Shown: positions 7,384-15,766 of the stretch, piece after piece | Position numbering within the stretch: the stretch's first letter is position 1 | Layout: each line of letters opens with the position of its first letter | Assembly: GCA_035493895.1 (NCBI GenBank) | Contig: DATJHM010000246.1 | Location: forward strand, 1 to 25,896 | Reading direction: 5' to 3' | DNA length: 25,896 nucleotides | DNA from: DATJHM01 sp035493895 | Lineage (GTDB): Bacteria; Chloroflexota; Ktedonobacteria; Ktedonobacterales; Ktedonobacteraceae | The notes under the pieces: model-generated | What the model was told of the DNA's origin: nothing | The model's input: the letters and a program-made list of their open reading frames with translations, nothing else | Databases searched by the model: none | Program-made: the position numbers and the translations under genes

Positions 7384-10300
7384 ATGCAGGTTATCTTCGT
7401 TGGAGGCGCACAGGGAGTTGGCGCAAGTTGTCTGGCGGTCCAAATTGCGGAACAGTGGATTGTCGTTGATGCCGGGGTGCGTGTCGATCGTAAAAGCGAC
7501 CCTTTGCCCGATCTGGCCCTGTTAGAAGGCAAGGATGTGCGTGCGATCTTTGTCACGCACGCACACGCCGACCATATCGGCGCTCTCCCGCTCCTTCATC
7601 AGGCTTTTCCGCTTGCTCCGATTTTTACTTCTCGTGGCACCGCTCTTTTGATGGAAGTGATGCTTTCGGACGCGCTCAAGGTGATGGCGCGCCGGGCCGT
7701 TGAAGAGATGGAGTTGCCTCTCTATCCTGAACACTTGATTGGCAGTATGCTCACACGTGTACGTCCCTTGCCGGTGGGCGAACCGTTTAGCGTCGGGCTT
7801 CTGCCAGGCGTTACGGTCCATGCCAGCCGCGCAGGCCATATCGCCGGTGCTGTGAGCCTGGGCTTTGTCGCTGACGAGGGCTCGCTGGTGGTCTCGGGTG
7901 ATGTGAGTATCACTCCTCAGCGTACCGTGCAGGGCGCGGTCGCGCCGCCTGTGAAGCGTCCCGATCTGCTGGTACTCGAATCAACCTATGGCGCTCGTTT
8001 ACATCCAAACCGGCAGGCCGAGGAATTGCGCCTCGCGCAGGCGGTGGGCGAGGGGGTCGCGCGCGGTGGTCATGTGTTGATCCCCTCGTTTGGCCTGGGA
8101 CGCGGCCAGGAGATCCTGCTCATTCTGCGCGCAGCTCAGGAAAAGGGGCAGATTCCTCTGTTCCCCTTATATGTCGATGGCCTGGTCCGTCGCGTCTGTT
8201 CTACCTATATGCTGCTGCCCGAGTCGCTCTCTCCTACGCTTCAGCGCCAGATCCGTCGGGGATATGCTCCTTTTAATGGGGGCGAGATCTCTTATGTTCG
8301 CGATGAACGCGATCGCGAACGCATCCTTGCCGGGCCACCCGCCTGCATCATCTCCAGTAGTGGTATGCTCACAGGCGGTCCAAGCGCCTGGTATGCGGCG
8401 CGTCTGGCGGGCCGTGAAGAGGCTTCGATCTTTATCACGGGCTATCAGGACGAAGAGTCGCCCGGCAAACGCTTGCTCGATCTGGCCGAACGTAAATCCT
8501 CGACGCTGGAAGTCGGTGGGATGCAGGTGCCTGTTCGCTGTCAGGTTGCGAAATATAGCCTGTCCGCTCACGCCGATGGTAGCGAACTGGCGGCCTACGC
8601 GGCCTCTCTTCAGCCGAAGCAGATTGCCCTGGTGCATGGAGACCAGGAAGCCCGCATGGCCCTGCGTACGCTGCTCTCCTCGACGGAAGTGATCTTACCG
8701 ACGAATGGTGCGGCTCTGGCAGTTCGTCCACTGCGCTCTCAACAACGCACTACGACCAGACGCGCTGCTCCGGCTCCGACATTGCCCTGGGGCATTCATC
8801 CGGACGAGCCCTTTGGTCCCGAAGATATCGAAACGCTCTGGCAGGTGGTCAAAGAAGTCCCGGAATTGCGTATTGTGACCGCTCGCGAACTGGCGCAGAT
8901 CTGGTATGGGGATGCGAGCGAAATACAGATCTGGGAACTGCTCACGACGCTGGAAGCGGATTGGGATCAGCGCTACTTCGTGCGCCAGAATGCGTTGCAC
9001 GAGGCGTTTCGTGTGCGCGGTCAGGCCCAGGAAGATCCGGGCGATGTGCTTCAGGATCTGGTGGGCAAGATCCTGTTGGTGCAGATCACCCACGAAAGCT
9101 CCAAGCCCGTGCTCTGTCGTTCGCTGGAGCCGGGAGCCTCGGTTCGCGTGGTTCTGCCGCGTGGTATCAGTCTGGAGCGCAACCGCTATCCTCTCTCCTC
9201 GATTATTGACGTCCTGGGACCCTATCCCGAGGGCGAAGAGGAGCTCACACGCCATACGCCCGCGACCTATCTGGCTGAACTCGTCAAAGCCGGGCGGCGC
9301 TCTATTCGCCAGATATCGGCCCACGAGCTGGCTCAACGCTGCGAAGAGGACGTTGATTACAGCCTGGGTGATATGTGCGCTCTCGCAGGCGTATCCGGGC
9401 AAACGGTCGAAGATCGTCTGGCGATGGCGAAGCTGCTCTATAGAAATCCCCTGCTCTTTAGCCAGCAAACATCGGTTCTTGATGGCGAGGGATTGGCCCT
9501 CTATCGTCTGGCTCCCAGCTGGGAGGAAGGGCTGCTCTATCCAGAGAAGCGTGAACTGCCCGATCAACATGAGATCTTACGCACCATCGAGTTTGCCATT
9601 GGCACACCCCCTCGCCTCTACCGGAAAAGTGTTAATCCTGAGACCGGTGATGTGGTGCTGTACTTCCACTTTCCTGAACCTGCGCAGCGCGAGTATGGCG
9701 AGGCCCTGGCCCGGGCTGCCGAGGAGGCTGGCGTCTCGATCACTATCGCTCCCAACGCGCATCAGGGCGAACTGAGCAATGTGGCCCGGCTCTGTCTGCA
9801 ATCCGTCGGCATCACGGTACGCGGTACCCCTTCGTATTATTATGCACAACAAGAGATCGTCCTGCGCGGCGTCCTCCCGGTGGACCCGGAAGCGCTGGCG
9901 CGCACGCCAGAGGCATTGGCCCGCGCGCAGGCTGGCTTTCAGCAGGAAACCGGCTGGATGCTCCAATTAGAAGCGATCCCCGACGTTGCCAGTGCACCCG
10001 CACCACAGGCTCAGTCCGCAGCATCGTCGCTAGCCGCAACCCCGACAGTGCCGCTTCAGGCGACCCCGGGCAGAGTAATGCCGCAGCATGAAGCGCTGGC
10101 CATTGCCCAACGTGCGCTTTTACCCTTGCCTCACTGCTATAAAGTGGGCGTTGATCCCAGGACGAAAACCATCCTGGTGCGCTTTCATTTCCCGGAAGTT
10201 GCCAGCCAGCTCTATGCCGATCTTTTGAAGCAGCTCGAAGCTGCAACCGGCTGGCGCGTTGTGCTGCATATGCAAATTCACCAGGGGGCTCTGGTCGAAC

Positions 10301-10902
10301 TGGCTCAGAGCGTGCTGCCCGAGGGCCTGGTGCGCCTGGAGACTCCTTCCCTCTATCAAGATCAGCAGCAGGTCTATATCTCCTGCGAAGGCGATGTCAG
10401 CGATGAGGCGATTGCAGAGGCGGAGCGCCGTTTCACCGCTGAGTGTGGCTGGACGCTGATCCTGAGCGTCAAATCCCATGAGGCAGAGGGTGAGGGCGCA
10501 GCTCACAGGCGCATGACGCAGAGCGAGGTGCAGGTCGCCACACGTATGCAGTTTCTACAGGCCGCTGATCTGTATCGTGTCGGCGTCGATGAGACGCGCC
10601 ATATCGTCTGGCTACACTTTCATTTTCCAGATATCGCCGAAGAGCGCTATGCAGAAGATATCAGCAAACTCGCTCAGGAGACCGGCTGGCAGATTGAATT
10701 GCATCCCCACGCCCACCAGGGAGCGCTGAAAGATGTCGTGCGCCGCCTGCTCTCCGCATATGGCAGTACTCCCGGCAAGATCTCACTCTATGCAGAGAGC
10801 AAGTCCGCCAATGTCGTCACTTCGGCTCCCCTGGCTGAAGAGGATGCGAAAGCCCTCCAGCAACGCTTCCTCAAAGAGACAGGCTGGTCACTCATACTGT
10901 AG
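7384..10902 (+). CDS. MBL-fold/beta-CASP ribonuclease-like protein with triplicated C-terminal domain
   Basis: Residues 1-460 are a metallo-beta-lactamase plus beta-CASP nuclease of the CPSF73/YSH1 type. Visible motifs are THAHADH (58-64), the third-motif His in GHIAGA (H152), SGDVS (D173), beta-CASP motif A as LESTYG (E199), SSSGM, SAHAD (motif B His) and LVHGD (motif C His). All zinc ligands and motif histidines therefore appear present, and an endo- or exoribonuclease activity is likely. About 280 residues follow that I cannot assign. Three copies of another unrecognised domain start near residues 746, 919 and 1064. Each has Y(R/K)xxV, FHFP, HQG(A/E)L and a closing (T/C)GWxLxL. At 1172 residues it is more than twice the usual family length. 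ATG 7384 gives a normal MBL start (MQVIFVGGAQG); an earlier in-frame ATG at 7333 adds an unrelated basic stretch. The kinase ends 102 bp upstream. Confidence 0.9.
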   Translation: MQVIFVGGAQGVGASCLAVQIAEQWIVVDAGVRVDRKSDPLPDLALLEGKDVRAIFVTHAHADHIGALPLLHQAFPLAPIFTSRGTALLMEVMLSDALKVMARRAVEEMELPLYPEHLIGSMLTRVRPLPVGEPFSVGLLPGVTVHASRAGHIAGAVSLGFVADEGSLVVSGDVSITPQRTVQGAVAPPVKRPDLLVLESTYGARLHPNRQAEELRLAQAVGEGVARGGHVLIPSFGLGRGQEILLILRAAQEKGQIPLFPLYVDGLVRRVCSTYMLLPESLSPTLQRQIRRGYAPFNGGEISYVRDERDRERILAGPPACIISSSGMLTGGPSAWYAARLAGREEASIFITGYQDEESPGKRLLDLAERKSSTLEVGGMQVPVRCQVAKYSLSAHADGSELAAYAASLQPKQIALVHGDQEARMALRTLLSSTEVILPTNGAALAVRPLRSQQRTTTRRAAPAPTLPWGIHPDEPFGPEDIETLWQVVKEVPELRIVTARELAQIWYGDASEIQIWELLTTLEADWDQRYFVRQNALHEAFRVRGQAQEDPGDVLQDLVGKILLVQITHESSKPVLCRSLEPGASVRVVLPRGISLERNRYPLSSIIDVLGPYPEGEEELTRHTPATYLAELVKAGRRSIRQISAHELAQRCEEDVDYSLGDMCALAGVSGQTVEDRLAMAKLLYRNPLLFSQQTSVLDGEGLALYRLAPSWEEGLLYPEKRELPDQHEILRTIEFAIGTPPRLYRKSVNPETGDVVLYFHFPEPAQREYGEALARAAEEAGVSITIAPNAHQGELSNVARLCLQSVGITVRGTPSYYYAQQEIVLRGVLPVDPEALARTPEALARAQAGFQQETGWMLQLEAIPDVASAPAPQAQSAASSLAATPTVPLQATPGRVMPQHEALAIAQRALLPLPHCYKVGVDPRTKTILVRFHFPEVASQLYADLLKQLEAATGWRVVLHMQIHQGALVELAQSVLPEGLVRLETPSLYQDQQQVYISCEGDVSDEAIAEAERRFTAECGWTLILSVKSHEAEGEGAAHRRMTQSEVQVATRMQFLQAADLYRVGVDETRHIVWLHFHFPDIAEERYAEDISKLAQETGWQIELHPHAHQGALKDVVRRLLSAYGSTPGKISLYAESKSANVVTSAPLAEEDAKALQQRFLKETGWSLIL
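9619..10902 (+). repeat. Three intragenic copies of an FHFP...HQG domain in the nuclease
   Basis: The first Tyr codon of each copy lies at 9619, 10138 and 10573, so the spacings are 173 and 145 residues. The longer first spacing comes from an Ala/Pro/Gln-rich linker after copy 1. The copies share FHFP, AHQG or IHQG and TGW or CGW but little else, so the duplication is older than that in the kinase. Confidence 0.8.
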
Positions 10903-10944
10903 CACACGTTCGTGCCGCCCCCCAGGCCCGCCTGGAACTCGTAG

Positions 10945-10976
10945 GGACGCCATGAAGCCGCAGCTGAATGGCGTCC
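10945..10976. terminator. Perfect 9-bp hairpin after the nuclease gene
   Basis: GGACGCCAT (10945-10953) pairs perfectly with ATGGCGTCC (10968-10976) across 14 nt, 43 bp after the nuclease stop. It lacks a T-run. It could end the transcript or simply be one of the palindromes that fill this gap. Confidence 0.4.
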
Positions 10977-11006
10977 GGGAACTCGCTCGATCCCGCTCGC
11001 TTCGCA

Positions 11007-11383
11007 GACGTCGCGTTTCGCCCTTCCAATACGCATCAACCTAAAGACCGTGGAGCTCACGGACAGGCAGGATTTTGGATCCAGTAGAGGCACGGTGGAG
11101 TGATAACGGAACTGTGCCTGGGAACTCGCACGACAAAGCTGGCTCCGCAGGTAATGACGGCAACGGAAGCGATGGCGCGTGCAGGCACCGGTTTTTTCGA
11201 CCACGGAGATCAGCGGCGAAGGCCCCTCTGCTCGCGTGTCTCTCCTCCTACGGAGCCAGCTTTGTCGTGCGAGTTCCCAGGCACAGTTCCGTTATCACTC
11301 CACCGTGCCTCTACTGGATCCAGGCGAAATCCCCCTCTCGGCCCCTTAGGTTGATGCGTATTGACGTCGCGTCTCGCCCTTCC
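11007..11383. repeat. Composite inverted-repeat element flanked by 21-bp direct repeats
   Basis: A near-identical 21-bp sequence (20 of 21 bases) occurs in direct orientation at 11007-11027 and 11363-11383. Just inside are perfect 17-bp inverted arms (11028-11044 and 11346-11362). Further inside lies a perfect 72-bp inverted repeat (11076-11147 and 11251-11322). The order direct-inverted-inverted-direct resembles a small non-autonomous element with a duplicated target, but a 21-bp duplication would be unusually long. No open frame inside looks like a protein. Confidence 0.75.
11076..11322. repeat. Perfect 72-bp inverted repeat with 103-nt loop
   Basis: I matched the two arms base by base and found no mismatch over 72 bp. 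Each arm starts with TGGATCCAGTAGAGGCACGG and ends with GCTGGCTCCG. Each arm also has an internal AGGCAC/GTGCCT dyad of its own. Any transcript across this locus would form a very long duplex. Confidence 0.92.
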
Positions 11384-11471
11384 CCCATTTCGCCTGTCAG
11401 AGAAAACGTGTGCCATGACCTTTGACTGCGTACGACGGACCTGCTGGGAGACTCCCCTTCTCTCCGTGACA

Positions 11472-11484
11472 GTGCGGCTTGTCT
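11472..11484 (+). repeat. REP-like half site, partial
   Basis: The 13 bases GTGCGGCTTGTCT are identical to those in the copy at 1526-1538. The GTAGAG head is missing here. Confidence 0.4.
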
Positions 11485-11714
11485 CATGAACTCCGACACA
11501 TTCATTTCCCAAAAAACGAATCTCTCAGAAACTCTTCAGAAATCTCACCATCCGCCGAATAGACATAGTAGAAGGAGCAAACACTCCTCCCTTCCGCCCG
11601 GCACACACACTTACGATGTCGCCTGAGAGAGGGACTGTGCAACATCGACATGGGGACACGTGCAGTGCTGGTGTAGGGGAGCGTGTCAGGAGAAGATTTC
11701 GCGGCAATCGGCAT

Positions 11715-11798
11715 AGTGTAGGAGATGTAGGATATGTAGCATTTTGAGAAAAAACGTGAGAGCACGCCAGTGTAGGAGATGTAGGATATGTAGCATTT
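11715..11798 (+). repeat. Two 30-bp perfect direct repeats with a 24-bp spacer
   Basis: An identical 30-base unit occurs at 11715-11744 and 11769-11798. It begins AGTGTAGGAGATGTAGGATA and ends TAGCATTT. The unit has internal periodicity (TGTAGGAGA, TGTAGGATA, TGTAGC). Only two copies exist and no cas gene is near. Iterons or ends of a decayed element are better guesses than CRISPR. Confidence 0.75.
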
Positions 11799-11837
11799 GG
11801 GAGATTCCTGTATGGTTTCCCCTTATCTCCGTGATAT

Positions 11838-11861
11838 GGCAGACAAGCCGCAATTCTACGG
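11838..11861 (-). repeat. REP-like half copy on minus strand
   Basis: Read on the minus strand, CCGTAGAATTGCGGCTTGTC matches the copy at 1518 except at two positions. It lies within a 59-bp stretch bounded by 11-bp direct repeats TGGGAGATTCC (11798-11808 and 11868-11878). Confidence 0.6.
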
Positions 11862-11948
11862 AAATGATGGGAGATTCCCCTTGTTTAAGCGCAATATCAG
11901 ACAGATGCTGAAGCAATGGTATCGCGATGTAGCAAAAGACACATTCAA

Positions 11949-12416
11949 TCAGCGCCTCAGGAGCAAAATTTGTAATAAGGGCCTGATAAACCTGCTTAGC
12001 AGCGTAAGTGGGATGATGAGGAATACAAGCAAGCCCATTCCAGCGAATGCTAATGGTAGCAGCCAGGTATCCATAAAAGAATACATCCGACCATCTTGTG
12101 GCGTCTTTGGATGATATCTTATCTGCACCATCTTTCCCACATAAAAAGAGCCGGAACTTATCGATGAACCGATGGTTATGGACTGACCAGATGCCGTCTT
12201 AAACTGAATGGTGGGGCTACAACTATTCTGATCATCATATGCGCAATGAATAATAGTGCCTTGCGCAGTGACCGTACCAGGCAGAAAATTCCATGTGTCC
12301 TTAATGAGATAGATGCCAACAGCCAGGAAAATGAGTCCAATGAGAGACCCAAAACAGCCGGAACAGCCGGTATTTACCCGAATTCTCGTATTTCTATAAC
12401 CATTGAAATTTACCAT
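11949..12416 (-). CDS. DUF3592-like two-helix membrane protein
   Basis: The 155-residue product has two membrane segments: about residues 20-40 (LIGLIFLAVGIYLI) and about 118-140 (PLAFAGMGLLVFLIIPL). Between them is a beta-rich loop of about 75 residues with GTVTAQGTI, PTIQFKTASGQ and VQIRYHPKTPQDGRM. This layout matches DUF3592, a family of bacterial membrane proteins of unknown function whose loop usually lies outside the cytoplasm. The N-terminus contains a Cys-Gly pair (GCSGCFG). AAGGA lies about 11 nt before the ATG at 12416. It is divergent from the LuxR-type gene and probably a single-gene unit. Confidence 0.75.
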   Translation of the reverse strand: MVNFNGYRNTRIRVNTGCSGCFGSLIGLIFLAVGIYLIKDTWNFLPGTVTAQGTIIHCAYDDQNSCSPTIQFKTASGQSITIGSSISSGSFYVGKMVQIRYHPKTPQDGRMYSFMDTWLLPLAFAGMGLLVFLIIPLTLLSRFIRPLLQILLLRR

Positions 12417-12681
12417 TCTAAAGAGAATCCTTTCTCAATAATCCTTCAAGTCCAGATAGGTCAGCCAATTTGAGATCGAAAGAACGAATTGACAACGTCC
12501 TTCACTATCTCACGATATGGATAGTAACGGCACCGCCGTATAGCGTAATTCCCTCATCGCAGATAATCCCGGCAGTACGCTTTATTGAGAACGTTTCAGC
12601 GTCATATCTCAGGCTAAATGGTGCTTCCTACTAGCACATTCGGATGGAACACGGGCTACCGCATCTTCGCGCTTCTCTATC

Positions 12682-12710
12682 TATACAAACACCCCTTATT
12701 TTTCTATAAT
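12682..12710 (+). promoter_or_regulatory. Promoter of the MalT-like regulator, with leader hairpin
   Basis: A perfect TATAAT (12705-12710) lies 17 nt after TATACA (12682-12687). The rest of the 355-bp gap between the two divergent genes shows nothing clear to me, except a 6-bp leader hairpin at 12725-12742 (GACGAC and GTCGTC) just before the ribosome site. Confidence 0.6.
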
Positions 12711-12771
12711 TAATAGAGGAAAACGACGACGATGGCGTCGTCCGATCGCCCCTAAAGGAGGAGCACTAGCA

Positions 12772-15573
12772 GTGGAAACGGAAACTCTGTATCGCAATCA
12801 ACTACTGGCGACCAAGTTTTTCGTTCCGTCATCGCCCAATATCGTCATTGCTCGCCCTCGTTTGTTCCAGCTTTTGCAGACGGGTTTAGCCTATCGTTTG
12901 CTGCTGCTCTCTGCCCCGGCAGGCTTTGGTAAGTCCACGTTGCTCTCGGCCTGGATACACTCGTTGCCACAGGGCAAGCCTCATGTTGCCTGGATCTCCC
13001 TGGATGCCGAGGATAACGATCCCCTGCGCTTCTGGAGCTACGTGCTGACTGCCCTGGACCATCAGTTGCCAGGACGCTTTACCGACTTGCTCCTCTCGCT
13101 GCAAGGTCAACCTCCTCCTCCTCTGGCAAACATTGTGATTGCTATGATCAATACGCTGTTGAGCACACAGGAAGAGATCGCTCTGGTGCTGGACGACTAT
13201 CACCTGCTGATGGAGCCGGAGATTCACACCTCGCTTGCTATGTTTATCGAGCATCTACCAGCCCATCTCCATCTGATCCTGGCGACGCGCACCGATCCGC
13301 CACTTCCCCTTTCTCGTCTGCGTGGGCGCGGCTATCTCTACGAAGTGCGCACTGACGAGCTCCGTTGTACACAGGAAGAAGTGGTGGCCTTTCTGGAGCG
13401 GGTGATGGGAATTGTGCTCACGGGGGAAGATGCGCAGAATGTGATGCTGCGTACGGAGGGCTGGCTTGCTGGCTTGCAGTTGTTCGGCCTGTCGTTGCAG
13501 CAAGGAAATGCCGATCCAGAGGAACTGCTCGATCAACTGAGTGGCAATCAGCGCTATATCTTCGATTATTTGACCGATGAGGTGTTGGGACAACAGGATC
13601 AGTCGGTACAAACATTCCTGGCGCAGACGTCTATTCTGGAACAGCTCAATGCCTCGCTCTGCGATGCCGTCACGCTTCGAGACGATAGCCAGCTGCTGTT
13701 GAAACAATTGGAGCAGGCCAATTTATTTGTGATCTCCCTGGATACGAAGCGGCAGTGGTATCGCTATCACCATTTGTTTGCTGAGACGTTACGTCGTCGC
13801 TTAGGGCAAACGCAGCCAGAGCTCATCGCTACGTTACATCGTCGCGCCAGCCATTGGTACGCCGAGCACGACTTTCTCACGGAAGCGATCCAGCATGCCT
13901 TCAGCGCGCACGAATGGGCGTGGGCGGCTCAATTGATCTCAGACCTCCCCTTGCCGGTGATCTGGCGCACGGAGAGCCAGACGCTGTTCCTCCTGCGTCA
14001 CTGGCTAGAGGCTCTTCCTGATGAGATCGTGTATGCACAACCTCATCTCTGCCTGGCCTTTGCCCAGGCGATGTATCAGATCGCTCCTTCTGCCCGCTTA
14101 GACAACTGGTTGGATACTGCTGAGGCAACGCTGAATGCTTCTCTTGAGCAACTACCGGCTGAATCTGCCTCAGAGGAGCGCGAAAAGCAGCTACGCTTGC
14201 TGGGAGAAGTGCTTGCTTATCGCGCCTTTTTGCAGAGCTTTCGTGAAGATGGGCAACTGGCACTGCCCCTGTGCCAGAGGGCACTTGCTTTGCTGTCTCC
14301 GGACGATTTTGTCATTCGCGCCCAGATTGCTTTTGCGCAACTGCTTACCTATGTGTATTCTGAGGCCAATGATATAGAGCTCGCGATACACTATGGACAA
14401 CAGGCCGGGCAACTGGCCTTAGCCGCTGACAAGCCTGCCCTTGCGGTGTTCTATCTGGGGGCAACTGTCTTTTATTTCGTCGAAGCTGGACGGCTGCACG
14501 AAGCTGGTCACTTAGCTCAACAGGTACAGGAGCTTGCAATCCAGGCGGATGGGTCTCTGTTACCAGAAATCTCTATGGGCTTGACCGCCTATGCGGATGT
14601 GTTGCGGGAGTGGAACCAGCTCGATGCCGCGCTAGAGATGGGCTTGCAAGCTATGTCACTGCTGGAACAGACGAGGGCCTTTGCTCCCTTACGCCTGGGA
14701 TCTGCTATGCTGGCACATATCTATCTCTCGCGTGGTGAGCTGGATAAGGCCCACATGGCCTTTCAGGAGTTCGACGCGATTGGGGAAAAAGCCAATCTCC
14801 ATCTCGCGCTCCATACACGCTCTATGACTGCGACAGTTGACCAGGTTCGTCTCTGGCTGACAGAAGGCAATCTGGATCGGGCGATCCAGTGGGCCGCGCA
14901 ACTGGAGAGAGGGCTACGACCCGGTACGGCGTTTGCCCATGAACGCGAAGAGGTGGCACTCGCTCGCGTCCTTCTCGCGCGCCAGCAACCCGCTCTGGCA
15001 CTCGCTCGCCTGGAGCCCGTGCTGGCACATGCCACCGCTGGTGGGCGCCGGGGACATGTGATGGAGATATGGCTCTTGCAAGCGTTGGCCTATCATTTGC
15101 TCCATGAAGAGGAGCAGGCCCTCGCTGTGCTTGCCCTCGCTGTCCATCAGGGTGAGCCGGAGGCGTACATTCGTGCTTTCGTGGACGAAGGCCCTATGCT
15201 GGCAGATCTTCTCGCTCGCTTGCGGACGCGAGAACAGCGAGAGGGACCGACTCCCTATCTCGATCTGCTGCTGGATACGTTCCCGACAAAGAGCAAAAGC
15301 GCGCGCCTGCGTCCCCGCTCAGGCGAGCTGGTGGCAGCAGGAAAACGTACACCTTCGCAGCCATTGCTGGACCCCCTGAGTGAGCGTGAACTGGACGTGC
15401 TCTACGAACTCGTTCAGGGCGCATCCAATCAGGATATTGCCGGGCGGCTGACGATCTCGGTTGAGACTGTCAAGCGTCACCTGACGAATATCTTCTCGAA
15501 GATGGGCGTAAAGAGCCGCGTCCAGGCCGTGTCCCGCGCTCGTGCTCTGGGCCTGATTTCCGATGATTCGTAG
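12772..15573 (+). CDS. MalT-like LuxR-family ATP-dependent transcriptional regulator
   Basis: The 933-residue protein has the full architecture of the MalT/LAL class of STAND regulators. The NTPase has Walker A SAPAGFGKST (47-56) and Walker B LVLDDYHLL (138-146), and continues with a winged-helix part. A long TPR-like helical region (about 350-830) is rich in Leu and Ala. A C-terminal LuxR HTH (about 866-933) contains LSERELDVL, SNQDIAGRL and VETVKRHLTNIFSKM. Such proteins bind an inducer in the TPR region, multimerise with ATP and activate sigma-70 promoters. The GTG start at 12772 is fixed by AAAGGAGGAG 8 nt upstream. No metabolic operon with the same orientation follows directly. The next gene, a ZIP transporter, has its own promoter, so the target is unknown. 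Confidence 0.93.
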   Translation: METETLYRNQLLATKFFVPSSPNIVIARPRLFQLLQTGLAYRLLLLSAPAGFGKSTLLSAWIHSLPQGKPHVAWISLDAEDNDPLRFWSYVLTALDHQLPGRFTDLLLSLQGQPPPPLANIVIAMINTLLSTQEEIALVLDDYHLLMEPEIHTSLAMFIEHLPAHLHLILATRTDPPLPLSRLRGRGYLYEVRTDELRCTQEEVVAFLERVMGIVLTGEDAQNVMLRTEGWLAGLQLFGLSLQQGNADPEELLDQLSGNQRYIFDYLTDEVLGQQDQSVQTFLAQTSILEQLNASLCDAVTLRDDSQLLLKQLEQANLFVISLDTKRQWYRYHHLFAETLRRRLGQTQPELIATLHRRASHWYAEHDFLTEAIQHAFSAHEWAWAAQLISDLPLPVIWRTESQTLFLLRHWLEALPDEIVYAQPHLCLAFAQAMYQIAPSARLDNWLDTAEATLNASLEQLPAESASEEREKQLRLLGEVLAYRAFLQSFREDGQLALPLCQRALALLSPDDFVIRAQIAFAQLLTYVYSEANDIELAIHYGQQAGQLALAADKPALAVFYLGATVFYFVEAGRLHEAGHLAQQVQELAIQADGSLLPEISMGLTAYADVLREWNQLDAALEMGLQAMSLLEQTRAFAPLRLGSAMLAHIYLSRGELDKAHMAFQEFDAIGEKANLHLALHTRSMTATVDQVRLWLTEGNLDRAIQWAAQLERGLRPGTAFAHEREEVALARVLLARQQPALALARLEPVLAHATAGGRRGHVMEIWLLQALAYHLLHEEEQALAVLALAVHQGEPEAYIRAFVDEGPMLADLLARLRTREQREGPTPYLDLLLDTFPTKSKSARLRPRSGELVAAGKRTPSQPLLDPLSERELDVLYELVQGASNQDIAGRLTISVETVKRHLTNIFSKMGVKSRVQAVSRARALGLISDDS

Positions 15574-15614
15574 GATCGTATTTCCATGCCCCCACGCTTT
15601 TCATCACCTTATCC

Positions 15615-15766
15615 TTGACAAAGCGTCTTAGGTCGTGCTAATATCTGACTAAATTAGTAGGATATAAAGAGAACATCCTCCACGTTGCAACGTGGAATAT
15701 TCTGACGCTTTTGTCCCGAAAACGATGATGCTAGCGCGACAGGAGAGACCAAAGCCTGTCTCTCCT
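15615..15766 (+). promoter_or_regulatory. ZIP gene control region: promoter, dyad at start site, structured leader
   Basis: TTGACA (15615-15620) and TAATAT (15639-15644) are spaced by 18 nt. An 11-bp dyad ACTAA-A-TTAGT (15648-15658) sits on the predicted transcription start, where a repressor would block the polymerase. The roughly 150-nt leader contains a perfect 16-bp palindrome CCACGTTGCAACGTGG (15680-15695). It also contains a 9-bp stem, AGGAGAGAC (15741-15749) with GTCTCTCCT (15758-15766). A metal-responsive repressor such as a DtxR/MntR or Fur member is a reasonable guess from the gene product. I do not recognise the leader as a known riboswitch class. Confidence 0.55.

Noticed and set aside
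6208..7443. Long 411-residue frame on the minus strand
   Set aside because: It lies opposite the kinase repeats, which have clear protein-level conservation and an exact period. The minus frame has no domain and is a shadow.
8695..9570. 291-residue minus-strand and 289-residue plus-strand frames inside the nuclease gene
   Set aside because: Both overlap the nuclease coding frame, have skewed composition and no domain. They result from codon bias in the real gene.
11715..11798. CRISPR array
   Set aside because: Only two repeat units with a single spacer, internal periodicity within the repeat, and no cas genes in the window.
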